From Pseudomonas fluorescens (lineage in GTDB: Bacteria; Pseudomonadota; Gammaproteobacteria; Pseudomonadales; Pseudomonadaceae), in assembly GCA_902825215.1 (NCBI GenBank), contig LR782234.1, positions 3,038,001 to 3,102,000 of the forward strand: DNA of 64,000 bases, given 5' to 3'. This document shows positions 27,439-37,688 of this stretch, in pieces. Position numbers and translations under genes: made by a program. The notes beneath the pieces were generated by a model. The model ran no database searches. It saw nothing but the letters and a program-made list of their open reading frames with translations, and was not told the DNA's origin. How positions within the stretch are numbered: position 1 is the first letter of the stretch; each line of letters opens with the position of its first letter.

Positions 27439-28545
27439 TTAGGCTTTGGTCGCCGCGTATTCCGGGTAGTCGGTGTAACCTTTCTCAATCGAACCGCTCA
27501 CGCCGTAATAGGTAGCGCGATCACTCTCGGCCAGTGGCCAATTGTTTTGCATGCGCTCGACCAAATCTGGATTGGCAATGTAGGCGGTGCCGAAAGCAAT
27601 CAGATCTAGTTCACCTTTAGCCAGTTCAGACTCTGCGATTTCTTTGGTGAAGCCGCCAGCAGCCATCAAGGTGCCTTTGTACGCCTCACGGAACGCAGCG
27701 CCGAACCCCGGTGGTGTTTGCGCGGCAAGGATGGTCGGTTGGTAGTTCAGGTGAACAAATGCCAGCTCTCTTTCGTTGAGTGCAGCCGCCATGCTCATCC
27801 AGGTTTCTGCTTCGCCTTCGTACACACCGAAGTCGTACAGTCGACCAAACGGCGAGAAGCGCACGCCAATCTTCGAACCACCAATTTCAGCAGCAATGGC
27901 GTCAATGGTTTCGAGGAGGAAACGCTGACGGTTGGCAATGGAACCACCGTACTGGTCGGTACGCGTGTTCAGGGAGCTACTCAAGAACTGATCGAACAGG
28001 AAACCGTTGGCTGCCATGATTTCGATGCCGTCGAAGCCGGCGTCCATGGCCATCTTTGCGGATTTGACGAAGTCAGCGATGACGCGCTTCACTTCTTCAG
28101 TTTCCAGTGCGCGTGGTGCGCTAGGTTGAACAGGGCCTGCTTTGCCAGGCTCAATCCAGGCATACACGGTCGTTTCTACCGCAGGTACTGTGCCCGAGGA
28201 GACCGGTACGATGCCATGCACGGAGACGTGAGACATGCGGCCTACGTGCCAGAGTTGCGCAAAAATCTTTCCGCCTTTGGCATGCACGGCTTTAGTGACA
28301 TTGCGCCAGCCTGGCAGGTGCTCATCTTCGTAAATGCCTGGGGTATACAGATAGCCCCGGGACTCGTCGGATATAGGCAAACCTTCGGTGATCAGCAAAC
28401 CAGCAGAAGCACGTTGCGCGTAGTACAGCGCGTTGGCTTCATTTGGAACGTTATCCAAGGTACGGGTGCGAGTCATAGGTGCCATGACAACGCGATTTTT
28501 AAGAGAAATACCTGCCAAATCGTATGGAGTGAACAGCTTATTCAT
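27439..28545 (-). CDS. Old Yellow Enzyme-family flavoprotein with altered active site
   Basis: 368 aa, FMN-binding TIM barrel of the OYE/NemA family: NRVVMAPMTRTRT, FAQLWHVGRMSH, RTDQYGGSIANR. Typical members reduce alkenes, nitro compounds and N-ethylmaleimide with NAD(P)H. The substrate-anion motif HxxNGY (or HxxHGY) reads MAANGF here: M177 replaces the His and F182 the Tyr proton donor; only N180 is kept. The codons are ATG and TTC, so this is not a reading error. It is in an operon with an AhpD-like and a tautomerase gene behind palindrome B. An alkene-reductase call is therefore only by family. Confidence 0.88.
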   Translation of the reverse strand: MNKLFTPYDLAGISLKNRVVMAPMTRTRTLDNVPNEANALYYAQRASAGLLITEGLPISDESRGYLYTPGIYEDEHLPGWRNVTKAVHAKGGKIFAQLWHVGRMSHVSVHGIVPVSSGTVPAVETTVYAWIEPGKAGPVQPSAPRALETEEVKRVIADFVKSAKMAMDAGFDGIEIMAANGFLFDQFLSSSLNTRTDQYGGSIANRQRFLLETIDAIAAEIGGSKIGVRFSPFGRLYDFGVYEGEAETWMSMAAALNERELAFVHLNYQPTILAAQTPPGFGAAFREAYKGTLMAAGGFTKEIAESELAKGELDLIAFGTAYIANPDLVERMQNNWPLAESDRATYYGVSGSIEKGYTDYPEYAATKA

Positions 28546-28587
28546 GATTAATCTCGACGCCGTTGAAGGGTTGATTCTGCGTTTGAT

Positions 28588-28920
28588 TTAGGACTTATCG
28601 AACGCGTCGAGTACGTGGGTGCTGTAAACCAGTGCTGCACCGGCGTTCATGTTGATGGCAACACCCAGTGCTTCAGCCACTTCTTCGCTGGTAACACCGA
28701 GCTTCTTGGCTTCAGCTGCGTGGAATGCGATGCAGCCATCGCAGCGAGTCGTTACGGCCACCGCCAGGGAGATCAGCTCACGAGTCTTTGCGTCCAGATG
28801 ATTGGTCTTGCTGCCAGCAGCACCGAGTGCAGCCATGCCTTTCATGGTCTCAGGGGAAAGGCCATTGAGCTCTACCAGACGAGCGCTGATGTCTTTACGG
28901 GCTTGCTTCCAATCTTGCAT
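28588..28920 (-). CDS. AhpD-like carboxymuconolactone decarboxylase-family protein
   Basis: 110 aa helical protein with the AhpD active-site motif: TTRCDGCIAFHAAEAKKLG (C-x-x-C plus His). AhpD-type proteins work as thiol-dependent peroxide reductases or adaptors. It is the first gene of the leftward operon; palindrome B starts 64 bases upstream of its ATG. Confidence 0.88.
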   Translation of the reverse strand: MQDWKQARKDISARLVELNGLSPETMKGMAALGAAGSKTNHLDAKTRELISLAVAVTTRCDGCIAFHAAEAKKLGVTSEEVAEALGVAINMNAGAALVYSTHVLDAFDKS

Positions 28921-28983
28921 GGGATTCTCGCATGGGCGTAAACGCCCTGTAGTGTTGGGTTTAATTTTGAATCTTCATATACG

Positions 28984-29001
28984 CTACCATCTAGTTGGTA
29001 G
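28984..29001 (-). promoter_or_regulatory. CTACCA palindrome B, upstream of the AhpD-OYE operon
   Basis: CTACCATCTAGTTGGTAG: perfect 6-bp arms with a 6-base centre; it is flanked by G/C on either side as at site C. The rest of the gap up to 29344 shows no gene. Confidence 0.65.
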
Positions 29002-29344
29002 GCTTGCAACAAGTGTTGAGAAATTCTGAGCCGTCGTGCCATTTCTAGGTTGGCTTCGGACGAAAAATAGAAGGCGGCTAGTGGCGTTTATGACAGGCAG
29101 GGTCTAGCTCAAATCAGTCCGAAGACGATTATTTGCAAAGCCACAGGGCGAATAGGAGTCGCTGAGGGAATACCTTCACATTGCTCCTTGAGGGGGGGCA
29201 GCGAGCCGCAGTGGCTGTTGACCCCTTACGGGATTTTGTGAAGGGATTTAAGGATGTTTTTTTATAAAGACCGCAGCGCAATCGGGCTGCAGCTTTATCA
29301 TCAGAAGCAAAAAAGACAGATGCTTCCTATTGAGTCAACTGCAG

Positions 29345-29656
29345 TTAATCCAGCACTTCGCTGATCTGAATGACAGGCTTGAGATTGGTGTAATTAGCGA
29401 TGTCCGCACCGATGGCCTTGGCGTGTGGCCCAAATGCGACCGCGAATGAGTCGATTGATTCGAAGAAGAGATGACCTATCGCAATGTAGGTCGGCTCGCT
29501 TCCAGGCACCGGGCCTTGAAGACCTTTTTCAATAGTGAAATGACTGCACGCCCCGGCCATCTTGTGATGGATCATCGTCATATGCTGCTCACGGTAGTAA
29601 TCGAAGTCGAAGGTTGCGCCAGCTTCATTCGGGTACAGAATGCTTACGTCAATCAT
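29345..29656 (-). CDS. EthD-domain protein
   Basis: 103 aa from ATG 29656 (MIDVSILYPNEAG); a longer frame upstream overlaps the dioxygenase gene and is not supported. The fold pattern DFDYYREQHMTMIHHKMAG is the EthD dimeric alpha-beta barrel signature. EthD proteins accompany oxidative degradation pathways, often with unclear catalytic roles. It starts 25 bases downstream of the TauD-type dioxygenase stop and is probably cotranscribed with it. Confidence 0.85.
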   Translation of the reverse strand: MIDVSILYPNEAGATFDFDYYREQHMTMIHHKMAGACSHFTIEKGLQGPVPGSEPTYIAIGHLFFESIDSFAVAFGPHAKAIGADIANYTNLKPVIQISEVLD

Positions 29657-29681
29657 CGGGTAGATTCCTCTGGTTTGTTGA

Positions 29682-30560
29682 TTAAATGACGGCAACACCA
29701 ACAGGGCGTTCGCCTGAGATAGTCGTTCGATGCATAAGCCGTAGGTGTCCGTCGTAACCACCGTCTGCGTTGTGGAGCGTGCACCGGTTGTCCCACAGAG
29801 TAAGCATGTTTGGCGCCCACCGGTGACGGTAGATGTATGTTTCCTGCACCATATGCTCATACAAATAACTCAGCAGCGCCGTTGATTCTCCATGAGTCAA
29901 ACCCTCAATACCCTGCGTGTAGACAGGGCTCACGTAGAGGGATTTGCGACCCGTTACGGGATGTACACGTACCAGCGGGTGCGGCCAGGTTTTGTCGGCG
30001 TTTTCACTGACCACTATCTTCATTGAGCGTGCTTCTGTCTCTTTCGCGAATAGGCCATTTTTGCCATAGGGCATGCTCGCAGAATGTATCGCGACGAGAT
30101 TATTCAGAAGACCTTTCATCGTCTCAGAAAGGTCATCGTAGGCACGGTAGCCGTCAGCAAATAACGTATCGCCACCCACGGGTGGAGTGATCTTGGAATG
30201 TAGGATGGTTCCCGCCGGCGGCTGCTCCTGAAAGCTCCAGTCTGAGTGCCACTGGGCACCGAAGTTAACCGCCTTTTCATCAGGCTCGCGCCTGAGTTCG
30301 AGAATGTGCGGATGAGCCTCCATCGGGACGATATAAGGATCTATTCCGAACTCACCAAACTGAAGCGTGAACGCCTCCAGTTGTGAGTGGGTGAGCGGCT
30401 GATCCGGAAAGTAAATTACCGAGTGCCTGGCCCACGCGTCCTTCACCTCTGCTAGTACGGCTGCCGCGAGAGGCTGATCAATTGAGACACCACTAATCCT
30501 GGCTCCAAAACCGTGAGCCTCGGGCACCACATGAATATTCTCAAAGTCACCATTCATCAT
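29682..30560 (-). CDS. TauD/TfdA-family 2-oxoglutarate-dependent dioxygenase
   Basis: 292 aa. The iron-binding HxD is in AQWHSDWSFQEQP, and the distal His/Arg region is near the C-terminus (WDNRCTLHNADGGYDG followed by HLRLMHRTTI). It oxidises a substrate while decarboxylating 2-oxoglutarate; the family includes taurine, sulfonate and aryloxyacetate cleavage. With the EthD gene downstream, a catabolic role is likely. It diverges from the CrtI-like gene over a 286-base gap without an obvious operator. Confidence 0.9.
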   Translation of the reverse strand: MMNGDFENIHVVPEAHGFGARISGVSIDQPLAAAVLAEVKDAWARHSVIYFPDQPLTHSQLEAFTLQFGEFGIDPYIVPMEAHPHILELRREPDEKAVNFGAQWHSDWSFQEQPPAGTILHSKITPPVGGDTLFADGYRAYDDLSETMKGLLNNLVAIHSASMPYGKNGLFAKETEARSMKIVVSENADKTWPHPLVRVHPVTGRKSLYVSPVYTQGIEGLTHGESTALLSYLYEHMVQETYIYRHRWAPNMLTLWDNRCTLHNADGGYDGHLRLMHRTTISGERPVGVAVI

Positions 30561-30846
30561 CGCAGCCCCTTCTCTCGTTCTTATAAATAAATCATAGGAA
30601 GACGGTGGGGAGATTCTCCAATGTCAGTCCGCTGCTGTCGTTGCTACCGTGCGACAGAGAATTGATCTGAGATGCCAATACCTTCGGTTGTTTTCCCCGC
30701 TTTTGAATTGTCGTGTCGTAACAAATCTTTGGCGTGTGGTGCCATTCACGCCGATTGCCTACGTACCCACACTGAGCCGACCTGCGTAGCGACTGCGCCG
30801 CAATGGTCAATAAAAATCCCGGAAAGAGCAGGGAAGGGTACGAACG

Positions 30847-32445
30847 ATGAGCGATTACGATCTGAGTTTTAAGCGCGCGTTGGCTCGTGGAGAGCTAGAC
30901 AACAAGTTCGATACGATTGTCATAGGTTCTGGTGCAGGCGGCCTGAGCACAGCCGCACTGTTGGCCCTCGAAGGACAGCGCGTTCTGGTGCTGGAGCGCC
31001 ATGCAGTGTTGGGCGGTTGTCTGCAATCTTTCAAACGCCAAGGCTTCGAGTGGGATGTAGGCCTCCACTATATGGGTGAGGTACATCGCAAAACGAGTGG
31101 TCTCTATCGCCTTTTTGACAAGGTCTCAAGAGGTCAACTTGAATGGGCGCGCATGCCCGACAACTACAATCGCATCATCGTAGGTGCCAATAGCTACGAT
31201 CATATGGCCGGTGCAGAAGCCTACAAGGATCGACTCAAGAACTACTTTCCGAGGGATGCACGCGCGATTGATCGTTACGTTGAGCTGGTAGGAGAGGCGA
31301 GCCGGGCTGCGAAGTCCTTCTTCGGTGAGCGGGCCTTGCCACAATCCATGTCTGAGGCAGCATTCTCCAAGGCCCAGAGTGCATTCATGCCACTTGCACA
31401 ACGCACAGTGTTGGATGTTTTGGACGAATTGACTGACAACGCTGACCTCAAGGCTGTCTGGTGTGGGAATTACGGCGACTACTGCAATTCCCCTGCTGAG
31501 GCTTCTTTCGCGATCCATGCCATGGTTTTCAGCCATTACATCGATGGCGCTAGCTATCCCGTTGGCGGCTCACAACGCATTGCCACCGCAATGGCCGACA
31601 CTGTTCGTGCCGCAGGAGGCGCTTGTCTGGTGGCTGCAGAAGTTATGAGCATCGAAATGCGTAACGGTTGTGTGGTGGGTGTACAAACCGCTGATGGAAG
31701 CCAGATTCGCGCTGAAAGGGTCGTAAGTGCGATTGGTATTTCTCAGACCGTACCGCTTCTGGCCCATGCTGATCCTGAACTGACCCAACCTTTGGGCGAG
31801 GCAAGTAAGAGCATTGGCACCACTCAATGTTTTGCAGTGCTGAACCTTGGCTTCAACATCGCAAACGCAGATCTGAACATTCATCCCGCTAATTTGTGGG
31901 TGCACCCAAGCAATGACCTCCCGGCAAACCTAGCACGGTACAAAGCTAATCCAGGGGGAGAGCCTATGCCCCTGCATTTCATTGCCCACCCATCACTACG
32001 AGATCCAAGTTGGCCTGAACGCCACCCCAATCAGAGCACGATGGATATCTGCGGCCTGACAGATTGGTCAGTGTTCGAGCGTTTCACTGGCACGAAGTGG
32101 AAGCAGAGAGGTGCAGAGTACGAGGACATGACTGCAAGACTGAGCGAACATCTCTTGGCCGTGGCCTTAAAACACTATCCTCAAATCGGCGGACGAATTG
32201 CTCATGCCGAGCTGGCTACGCCTCTAACGTTCAATCACTTTCTAAATCGTAGTCACGGCAATTTCATGGGATATGAGCAAACGCCACTTCGTTTTGCACA
32301 GCGCTGGATGCGTGCACATGGCCCCGTCAAAGGTCTGTTTTTTGGTGGGCAGGATGTGACCGCTGCCGGAGTCAGTGGCGCGATGGTCAGCGGGCTGGTC
32401 GCGGCAAGTGCCGTTCTTGAACGCGATCTTTTCCGAGAGCTTTAG
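30847..32445 (+). CDS. CrtI/retinol saturase-like FAD-dependent oxidoreductase
   Basis: 532 aa. An N-terminal dinucleotide fold, FDTIVIGSGAGGLSTAALLA, is followed by VLERHAVLGGCLQSF, and the C-terminal FAD motif is in GLFFGGQDVTAAGVSGAM. This is the layout of phytoene desaturase/carotenoid isomerase and retinol 13,14-reductase relatives. No carotenoid genes lie near, so the substrate is unknown. GGGAAGGG precedes the ATG. It is divergent from the TauD gene and convergent with an AraC regulator. Confidence 0.85.
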   Translation: MSDYDLSFKRALARGELDNKFDTIVIGSGAGGLSTAALLALEGQRVLVLERHAVLGGCLQSFKRQGFEWDVGLHYMGEVHRKTSGLYRLFDKVSRGQLEWARMPDNYNRIIVGANSYDHMAGAEAYKDRLKNYFPRDARAIDRYVELVGEASRAAKSFFGERALPQSMSEAAFSKAQSAFMPLAQRTVLDVLDELTDNADLKAVWCGNYGDYCNSPAEASFAIHAMVFSHYIDGASYPVGGSQRIATAMADTVRAAGGACLVAAEVMSIEMRNGCVVGVQTADGSQIRAERVVSAIGISQTVPLLAHADPELTQPLGEASKSIGTTQCFAVLNLGFNIANADLNIHPANLWVHPSNDLPANLARYKANPGGEPMPLHFIAHPSLRDPSWPERHPNQSTMDICGLTDWSVFERFTGTKWKQRGAEYEDMTARLSEHLLAVALKHYPQIGGRIAHAELATPLTFNHFLNRSHGNFMGYEQTPLRFAQRWMRAHGPVKGLFFGGQDVTAAGVSGAMVSGLVAASAVLERDLFREL

Positions 32446-32466
32446 CCCCTCAAGATCGCACGGGGT

Positions 32467-33558
32467 CTAATCGGCTCCACACGTCGAATTTGGATCCTCG
32501 GGACTCCCGAGGCTGCTGATTCCAAGCGCTTTGCCTCTTGCAGAAAAGTCGCCTACCAATTCATTGCGCAGAGCTCTGGGGGCCTTACCGAAGTGACCTC
32601 GTACAGCGTGCGAAAACGCACTGGGCTCAGCGTAGCCCAGCCGTTCTGCTAGCAAGACAAGAGGTAGATCGGGATCAGCCAAACCCTCCAATGCCTCGCT
32701 CATGCGCACCGCTTCCAGTAATTGGCGGAAGGATGAACCGCGCTCAGCCAATCGACGCTGAAGAGTACGTCTGCTGAGATCCAGCGAGCGCGCTACGCTG
32801 TCGCAATTCGCCTGGGTAAACCCCTGCGAGGCGATAGCGGCGCTGACGTAATCAAGGAGAGTGTCGGAGCGGCCTTGGGTTTTAATCATCGCTTCAGCCC
32901 GCCCGAGTAGGATGCGATGAAGTGTTGGATCGGCAGCCTGCCAGGGAGAGTCCAGCTGTTCCGCGCCAAATATGACACGAGCATGCTCAGCTCCGAGAAT
33001 GACCGGAGAATCAAAATAGACTCGATAGCAGTCGGCTAAAGACGCATCAGTACCTGGTAGCTCAACCCTTGTTGGTCTGCGGTCAGCCGGCATGCAGTTA
33101 TAGAGCAGGTGCATGTACGCGGCAAACAGCGAATCTATTTGGGCAGGATGCATGGCAACCGGGCTGGGTGTTACGTGGTAAGCCAGCTGAATGCCATCGT
33201 TGGAGGTGTGTTGAATCGAAAAGCGACCAGAGTTGCTGACCAATTGCTGCAGCCTGACCGTATGGGTGAGCGCCTGGCGTAATGAGCTACTGTGCACTAA
33301 CACCATTGCTACGACATTCATCGATTGCAATGGCAGTGCTACGCCAACTTTCAAGCCGAGCAGCGGATCCTGAGAGAGTTGCATCGCGCGCTGCCAGAGC
33401 CTCCTCACTTGCACCAATTGCAGCTGCCGCGTTGGCGCAACATCTTCCCAGTCTTGAGTCCAGGGAGCGCCCAAACGGGAACGTTCGATACCTTGGCGAG
33501 CCAGTTTCTCGATGACGCCTACAAGCCAAGTAGCGCTGACGGTGAGAGGTCGTGTCAT
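32467..33558 (-). CDS. AraC-family transcriptional regulator
   Basis: 363 aa. The N-terminal about 200 residues are the arabinose-binding-like domain of the OruR/ArgR-type group. The C-terminal double HTH covers about 250-345 (DSVARSLDLSRRTLQRRLAE and LAERLGYAEPSAFSHAVRGH). It probably regulates the neighbouring oxidoreductase and/or the TauD-EthD pair; the target is not shown by sequence. Confidence 0.88.
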   Translation of the reverse strand: MTRPLTVSATWLVGVIEKLARQGIERSRLGAPWTQDWEDVAPTRQLQLVQVRRLWQRAMQLSQDPLLGLKVGVALPLQSMNVVAMVLVHSSSLRQALTHTVRLQQLVSNSGRFSIQHTSNDGIQLAYHVTPSPVAMHPAQIDSLFAAYMHLLYNCMPADRRPTRVELPGTDASLADCYRVYFDSPVILGAEHARVIFGAEQLDSPWQAADPTLHRILLGRAEAMIKTQGRSDTLLDYVSAAIASQGFTQANCDSVARSLDLSRRTLQRRLAERGSSFRQLLEAVRMSEALEGLADPDLPLVLLAERLGYAEPSAFSHAVRGHFGKAPRALRNELVGDFSARGKALGISSLGSPEDPNSTCGAD

Positions 33559-33691
33559 CGTATGTCCGTTAGCCGAAACGCGTGCTTGATGAAAAGAGAC
33601 GGGGCCCTAACCAGTGCTGTATCTAGGGCGAACGCTCAAAGTCGGCAAGGTGTTTTGTCAGATTAGTCGAGGAGCCCGGCGACATCCTTTG

Positions 33692-34573
33692 TCACGCTCG
33701 AATGAAATCCACAAACGCCCGCAGTGCTGCGGGCAGGTGCCGCCGTCCGGAGTAATAGAGGAAGAATCGGCTCGGCGGCGCAGTGTAGCCTTCCAGTATT
33801 GCCACCAGCCGCCCTTCGGCCAAGTCATCGCGTACCATCGCCTCGTAGACGTAAGCCAATCCTGCACCATCGCATGCGACCTGGATCATCGGCACGTCGT
33901 CATCGAAAACTAGAGGGCCGTTGACTTCGATAGCCAGCGGCTCGCCGTCTGCTTGGAACTCCCAGGCGTAGCGATGGCCGCTCGGGAAACGCCGACCAAT
34001 GCAGGCGTAACCGGGTAGCTCGCGTGGCGTCTGCGGCGTGCCGTTTAAGGCAAGATAGAACGGCGCGGCCACACATACGAAGCGCTGCGGCGGCCCGACC
34101 GGCACAGCAACCATGTCCCCGGCTAGACTCTCGCCGAAGCGGATACCCGCATCGAAGCCATCCCCGACGATGTCGGCGAAACAGTCGTCGGTCACGACGT
34201 CTACTTGCACGCGCGGGTACTTCGACACGAATGCCGCGAGCATTGGAGCCAGCACCAGCCGCGCAGCCGGGCGTGGCACATTCAGGCGCAGCGTGCCGGT
34301 CGGCTCGGCCTGCAATGCGGTTACGTCCGCTAGCGCGTCGGCTACTTCTCGCAAGGCTGGGCCGAGACGCGCCAACAGGCGCTCGCCCGCCTCGGTCGGA
34401 GTCACGCTGCGCGTTGTGCGGTGAAGCAGGCGCATACCCAGCCGTTCTTCCAGACCACGCATGGCATGGCTCAGGGCTGAAGCGGATACGCAGCGCTCAG
34501 CCGCAGCCTTGCGGAAGCTGCGATGCCTTGCTATCGCAGCGAAGGCATCCAGTTCGTGTAGGTCGGGAGTCAT
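33692..34573 (-). CDS. LysR-family transcriptional regulator
   Basis: 293 aa, complete. HTH at residues about 5-60 (LDAFAAIARHRSFRKAAAER followed by CVSASALSHAMRGLEERLGM), then a periplasmic-binding-protein-like effector domain. It is divergent from the aldo/keto reductase gene (about 100-base gap), the standard LysR layout, and likely activates it. Confidence 0.9.
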   Translation of the reverse strand: MTPDLHELDAFAAIARHRSFRKAAAERCVSASALSHAMRGLEERLGMRLLHRTTRSVTPTEAGERLLARLGPALREVADALADVTALQAEPTGTLRLNVPRPAARLVLAPMLAAFVSKYPRVQVDVVTDDCFADIVGDGFDAGIRFGESLAGDMVAVPVGPPQRFVCVAAPFYLALNGTPQTPRELPGYACIGRRFPSGHRYAWEFQADGEPLAIEVNGPLVFDDDVPMIQVACDGAGLAYVYEAMVRDDLAEGRLVAILEGYTAPPSRFFLYYSGRRHLPAALRAFVDFIRA

Positions 34574-34675
34574 ATTGATGAATTTTTCTCAGTAGCCAAT
34601 CAAGCGAACCCCAGCTTATCAATATCTTTCTACCGCGCGACACTGCTGCTTTCTCATTGATCGAAAGGCTTGACC

Positions 34676-35689
34676 ATGCAACAGCAACGACTCGGCAACT
34701 CCGACCTCATGATTTCATCTATCGGAATGGGCACCTGGGCTATCGCTGGGCCGGACTGGCAGTTCGGCTGGGGTGCGCAAGACGATACTGAGAGCCTTGC
34801 CACACTAGAATACGCGGTGGAGCGCGGGGTGAACTGGATCGACACCGCCGCCGTATATGGCTTGGGCCACGCCGAGGAAGTCGTCGGGCAACTACTGCAT
34901 CGTGTGCCTGCCTCGCGCCGTCCGCTAGTGTTTACAAAAGGGAGCCTGGTCTGGGATCGCTGCAGTCGACAAATCTCGCATTCTCTCGCGCCGGACTCGT
35001 TAGCACGGGAGATTGACGACAGCCTCCGCCGCCTCCAAGTCGATACCATCGATCTGTACCAGATCCATTGGCCAACCTTTCCGCCAGGTGGCCCGGATGA
35101 AGGGATCGAAGCAGCGCTTTCGGTGCTGGCCAAGGCGCGTAAGCTAGGGAAGATTCGCGCCATTGGCGTATCGAATTTTGACGTGGCCCAACTCAAGCGC
35201 GCGCAGGCGGTGACGGAGATCGCAGCGCTACAGCCGCCGTATTCGGCGCTGATGCGCGAGGTAGAGGCCAATACCCTGCCGTTCTGCGAGCAGGCCGGCA
35301 TCGGGATCATCGCCTATTCCACCCTGCAATCAGGCCTGCTGACCGGTACGATGACCCGCGAACGCATCGCCAGCCTGCCGAACAACGACTGGCGCAAAAC
35401 CCGCAGCCCAGACTTTCAGGAACCACGCCTGACAAATAATCTGGCCTTGGTCGAAGCCTTCCGTCTTATCGGGCAGCGCCACGGGCTGACACCGGCGGCG
35501 GTGGCGATAACCTGGGTACTGCGGCAACCAGCAGTGACCGGTGCTATCGTCGGCGCGCGCCGGCCTGCGCAAATCGATGGGCTGCTAGGTGCGGCGGAAT
35601 TCCGCCTAAGCGCTGATGAACTTGCCGAGATCGAGCCGTTGCTTCCCGGGGGCATGGGTACCAACGTGCCCGAGGCCGCAGCTTCCTAA
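34676..35689 (+). CDS. Aldo/keto reductase
   Basis: 337 aa from ATG 34676, with AAAGG seven bases upstream. (alpha/beta)8 NADPH enzyme: catalytic Asp and Tyr in NWIDTAAVYGLGHAEEVVG, Lys in LVFTKGSL, His in YQIHWPTFPP; the C-terminal ITWVLRQPAVTGAIVGARRP binds NADPH. It reduces aldehydes or ketones; the natural substrate is unknown. Confidence 0.9.
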   Translation: MQQQRLGNSDLMISSIGMGTWAIAGPDWQFGWGAQDDTESLATLEYAVERGVNWIDTAAVYGLGHAEEVVGQLLHRVPASRRPLVFTKGSLVWDRCSRQISHSLAPDSLAREIDDSLRRLQVDTIDLYQIHWPTFPPGGPDEGIEAALSVLAKARKLGKIRAIGVSNFDVAQLKRAQAVTEIAALQPPYSALMREVEANTLPFCEQAGIGIIAYSTLQSGLLTGTMTRERIASLPNNDWRKTRSPDFQEPRLTNNLALVEAFRLIGQRHGLTPAAVAITWVLRQPAVTGAIVGARRPAQIDGLLGAAEFRLSADELAEIEPLLPGGMGTNVPEAAAS

Positions 35690-35965
35690 GGGCGATCAGG
35701 GACTACGTCTCCGACCGTCGCGGCCTTACTGAAGACTGCGACGAGTGTTTTGCCTTTGGGCTTTGAACCGGGCGGGGCCCCTGCGCCAGATAGAACCCTA
35801 AGGCGAACGGAGCAAGGGATACATTCTTCTCTGTTCAGCTCGAAGGCTTCGATGCTCCAGCCGGCAAACCGTTGCCTGTACGTCCCAAGAAATGCACCAA
35901 GATGGAAAAGGCGTCTGGACGCGGTCGTTGCGACTGCGCCAGACGCTTCATCCACGTAAAAAGGA

Positions 35966-37324
35966 TTAACTCGCGACCGGTGTACGCATGGTGACGAACT
36001 CTTCAGCGGATGTCGGGTGCACGGCGATGGTCTCGTCGAAATCCCGCTTGGTGGCACCAGATTTCAGTGCAATCGCCAAACCCTGCACGATCTCCCCAGC
36101 ATCCGGGCCAACCATGTGGCAGCCCAATACTTTATCGGTCTTGGCATCCACCACCAGCTTCATCAAAGTGCGCTCCTGGCACTCGGTCAGCGACAGTTTC
36201 ATCGGACGGAAACGGCTCTCAAAAATCACTATTTCATACCCAGCGCCTCGCGCCTCTTCTTCGGTCAACCCGACAGTACCGATGTTCGGTTGGCTGAACA
36301 CTGCCGTCGGGATCATTCGGTAGTCCACCGGACGATACTGCTCAGGCTTGAACAGGCGACGAGCAATAGCCATGCCTTCAGCCAATGCTACTGGTGTTAG
36401 CTGCACACGACCAATTACGTCCCCCAAGGCCAGAACTGATGGCTCAGCCGTTTGATACAGATCATCTACTTCAACAAAGCCTTTCTGGTTGAGTTTAACG
36501 CTAGTGTTTTCCAAGCCCAGGTTGTCGAGCATTGGACGTCGACCAGTCGCGTAGAACACACAGTCCGCCTCAAGCTGACGACCATCCTTGAGAGTGGCTT
36601 TCAGGCTGCCATCGGGTTGTTTGTCGATGCGCTCGATGTCGGCATTGAACTGCAGATCCATGCCACGCCTAGTCAGCTCTACCTGCAAATGCTCACGCAC
36701 TGCACCATCGAATCCGCGCAGGAATAGATCACCGCGATAAAGCAGCGTGGTCTTGGCACCTAGGCCGTGAAAAATGCCGGCGAACTCCACCGCTATGTAG
36801 CCACCGCCGACCACGAGAACGCGCTTGGGCAGCTCTTTGAGGAAGAATGCCTGGTTGGAGCTAATCGCGTGCTCGTGCCCAGGAAACTCAGGGATTTGCG
36901 GCCAGCCACCGGTAGCGATCAGGATGTTCTGAGCTGTATGACGCTCTCCGTTGACCTCCACGGTATGAGGATCAACGATTTTGGCGTGACCTTCATGGAG
37001 GGTCACACCGCTGTTGACGAACAGATTTCTATAGATGTCGTTCAGACGATTGAGTTCGCGATCCTTGTTGGCAATCAAGGTCGACCAATCAAACTTCGCC
37101 TCGCCCGGAGTCCAGCCGAAACCTTTTGAGTTTTCGAAGTCGTCGGCGAAATGCGCTCCATAGACCAGCAGTTTTTTCGGCACGCAGCCGACGTTCACGC
37201 AAGTTCCGCCCAGGTAGCGGCTTTCGGCCACAGCCACTTTGGCGCCAAAACCTGCGGAAAAACGAGCAGCCCGAACACCTCCGGAGCCTGCGCCAATTAC
37301 ATAAAGGTCAAAGTCGTACGGCAT
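35966..37324 (-). CDS. gor: Glutathione-disulfide reductase
   Basis: 452 aa. FAD fold [15 protein letters not shown]; redox disulfide [19 protein letters not shown] fold [16 protein letters not shown]-terminal His-Glu pair in [11 protein letters not shown]. Reduces GSSG to GSH with NADPH in the cytoplasm. GGAG lies upstream of the ATG. It fits the glutathione/electrophile theme of the upstream 12 kb, though no shared operator was seen. Confidence 0.95.
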   Translation of the reverse strand: MPYDFDLYVIGAGSGGVRAARFSAGFGAKVAVAESRYLGGTCVNVGCVPKKLLVYGAHFADDFENSKGFGWTPGEAKFDWSTLIANKDRELNRLNDIYRNLFVNSGVTLHEGHAKIVDPHTVEVNGERHTAQNILIATGGWPQIPEFPGHEHAISSNQAFFLKELPKRVLVVGGGYIAVEFAGIFHGLGAKTTLLYRGDLFLRGFDGAVREHLQVELTRRGMDLQFNADIERIDKQPDGSLKATLKDGRQLEADCVFYATGRRPMLDNLGLENTSVKLNQKGFVEVDDLYQTAEPSVLALGDVIGRVQLTPVALAEGMAIARRLFKPEQYRPVDYRMIPTAVFSQPNIGTVGLTEEEARGAGYEIVIFESRFRPMKLSLTECQERTLMKLVVDAKTDKVLGCHMVGPDAGEIVQGLAIALKSGATKRDFDETIAVHPTSAEEFVTMRTPVAS

Positions 37325-37415
37325 TTTAATCTCCGGATGTGCTGGAACCGGTACATGGTTGAACCCACGTACGGTTTATTGTGTTGGCGTTATAAGAGCC
37401 ATGTTAACTGTATTG

Positions 37416-37688
37416 CTACAGCGTTCCTGCTAATGCTGCCACTAAAAGAACGACCATCACTATCAAAAGAACAACCGGAAGAATTTTGTTCGTGCCGTTG
37501 TCTTTTTTCTGGCGGCGCGCTAATTCACTATCGCAAAAAAGCGGCTTGTCTTTTTCCCTTTCCCTGGCTTCCTTTAGAGCCAATATCGAGCAGTACCGCA
37601 TATGATTTGAGCCTATATTGAGCTTTAGGGGTGCGAAAAACTTGTTATAGGTATCTGGAGCTCCAAGCGGTAATGCATGAAGCGACAT
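37416..37688 (-). CDS. Small C-tail-anchored membrane protein
   Basis: 90 aa. It has a hydrophilic charged middle ([14 protein letters not shown] and [10 protein letters not shown]) and ends in one hydrophobic helix ([22 protein letters not shown]). Family not recognised. Its start overlaps the end of the alpha/beta hydrolase gene by 44 bases in the same direction, which suggests coupling. The ATG lacks a strong ribosome site. Confidence 0.5.
   Translation of the reverse strand: MSLHALPLGAPDTYNKFFAPLKLNIGSNHMRYCSILALKEAREREKDKPLFCDSELARRQKKDNGTNKILPVVLLIVMVVLLVAALAGTL

Noticed and set aside
27718..28551. 277-codon rightward frame
   Set aside because: Antisense shadow of the OYE gene.
35686..36057. 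Leftward frame between the aldo/keto reductase and gor (up to 123 codons)
   Set aside because: No ribosome site at any start; overlaps the gor 3' end; no family.
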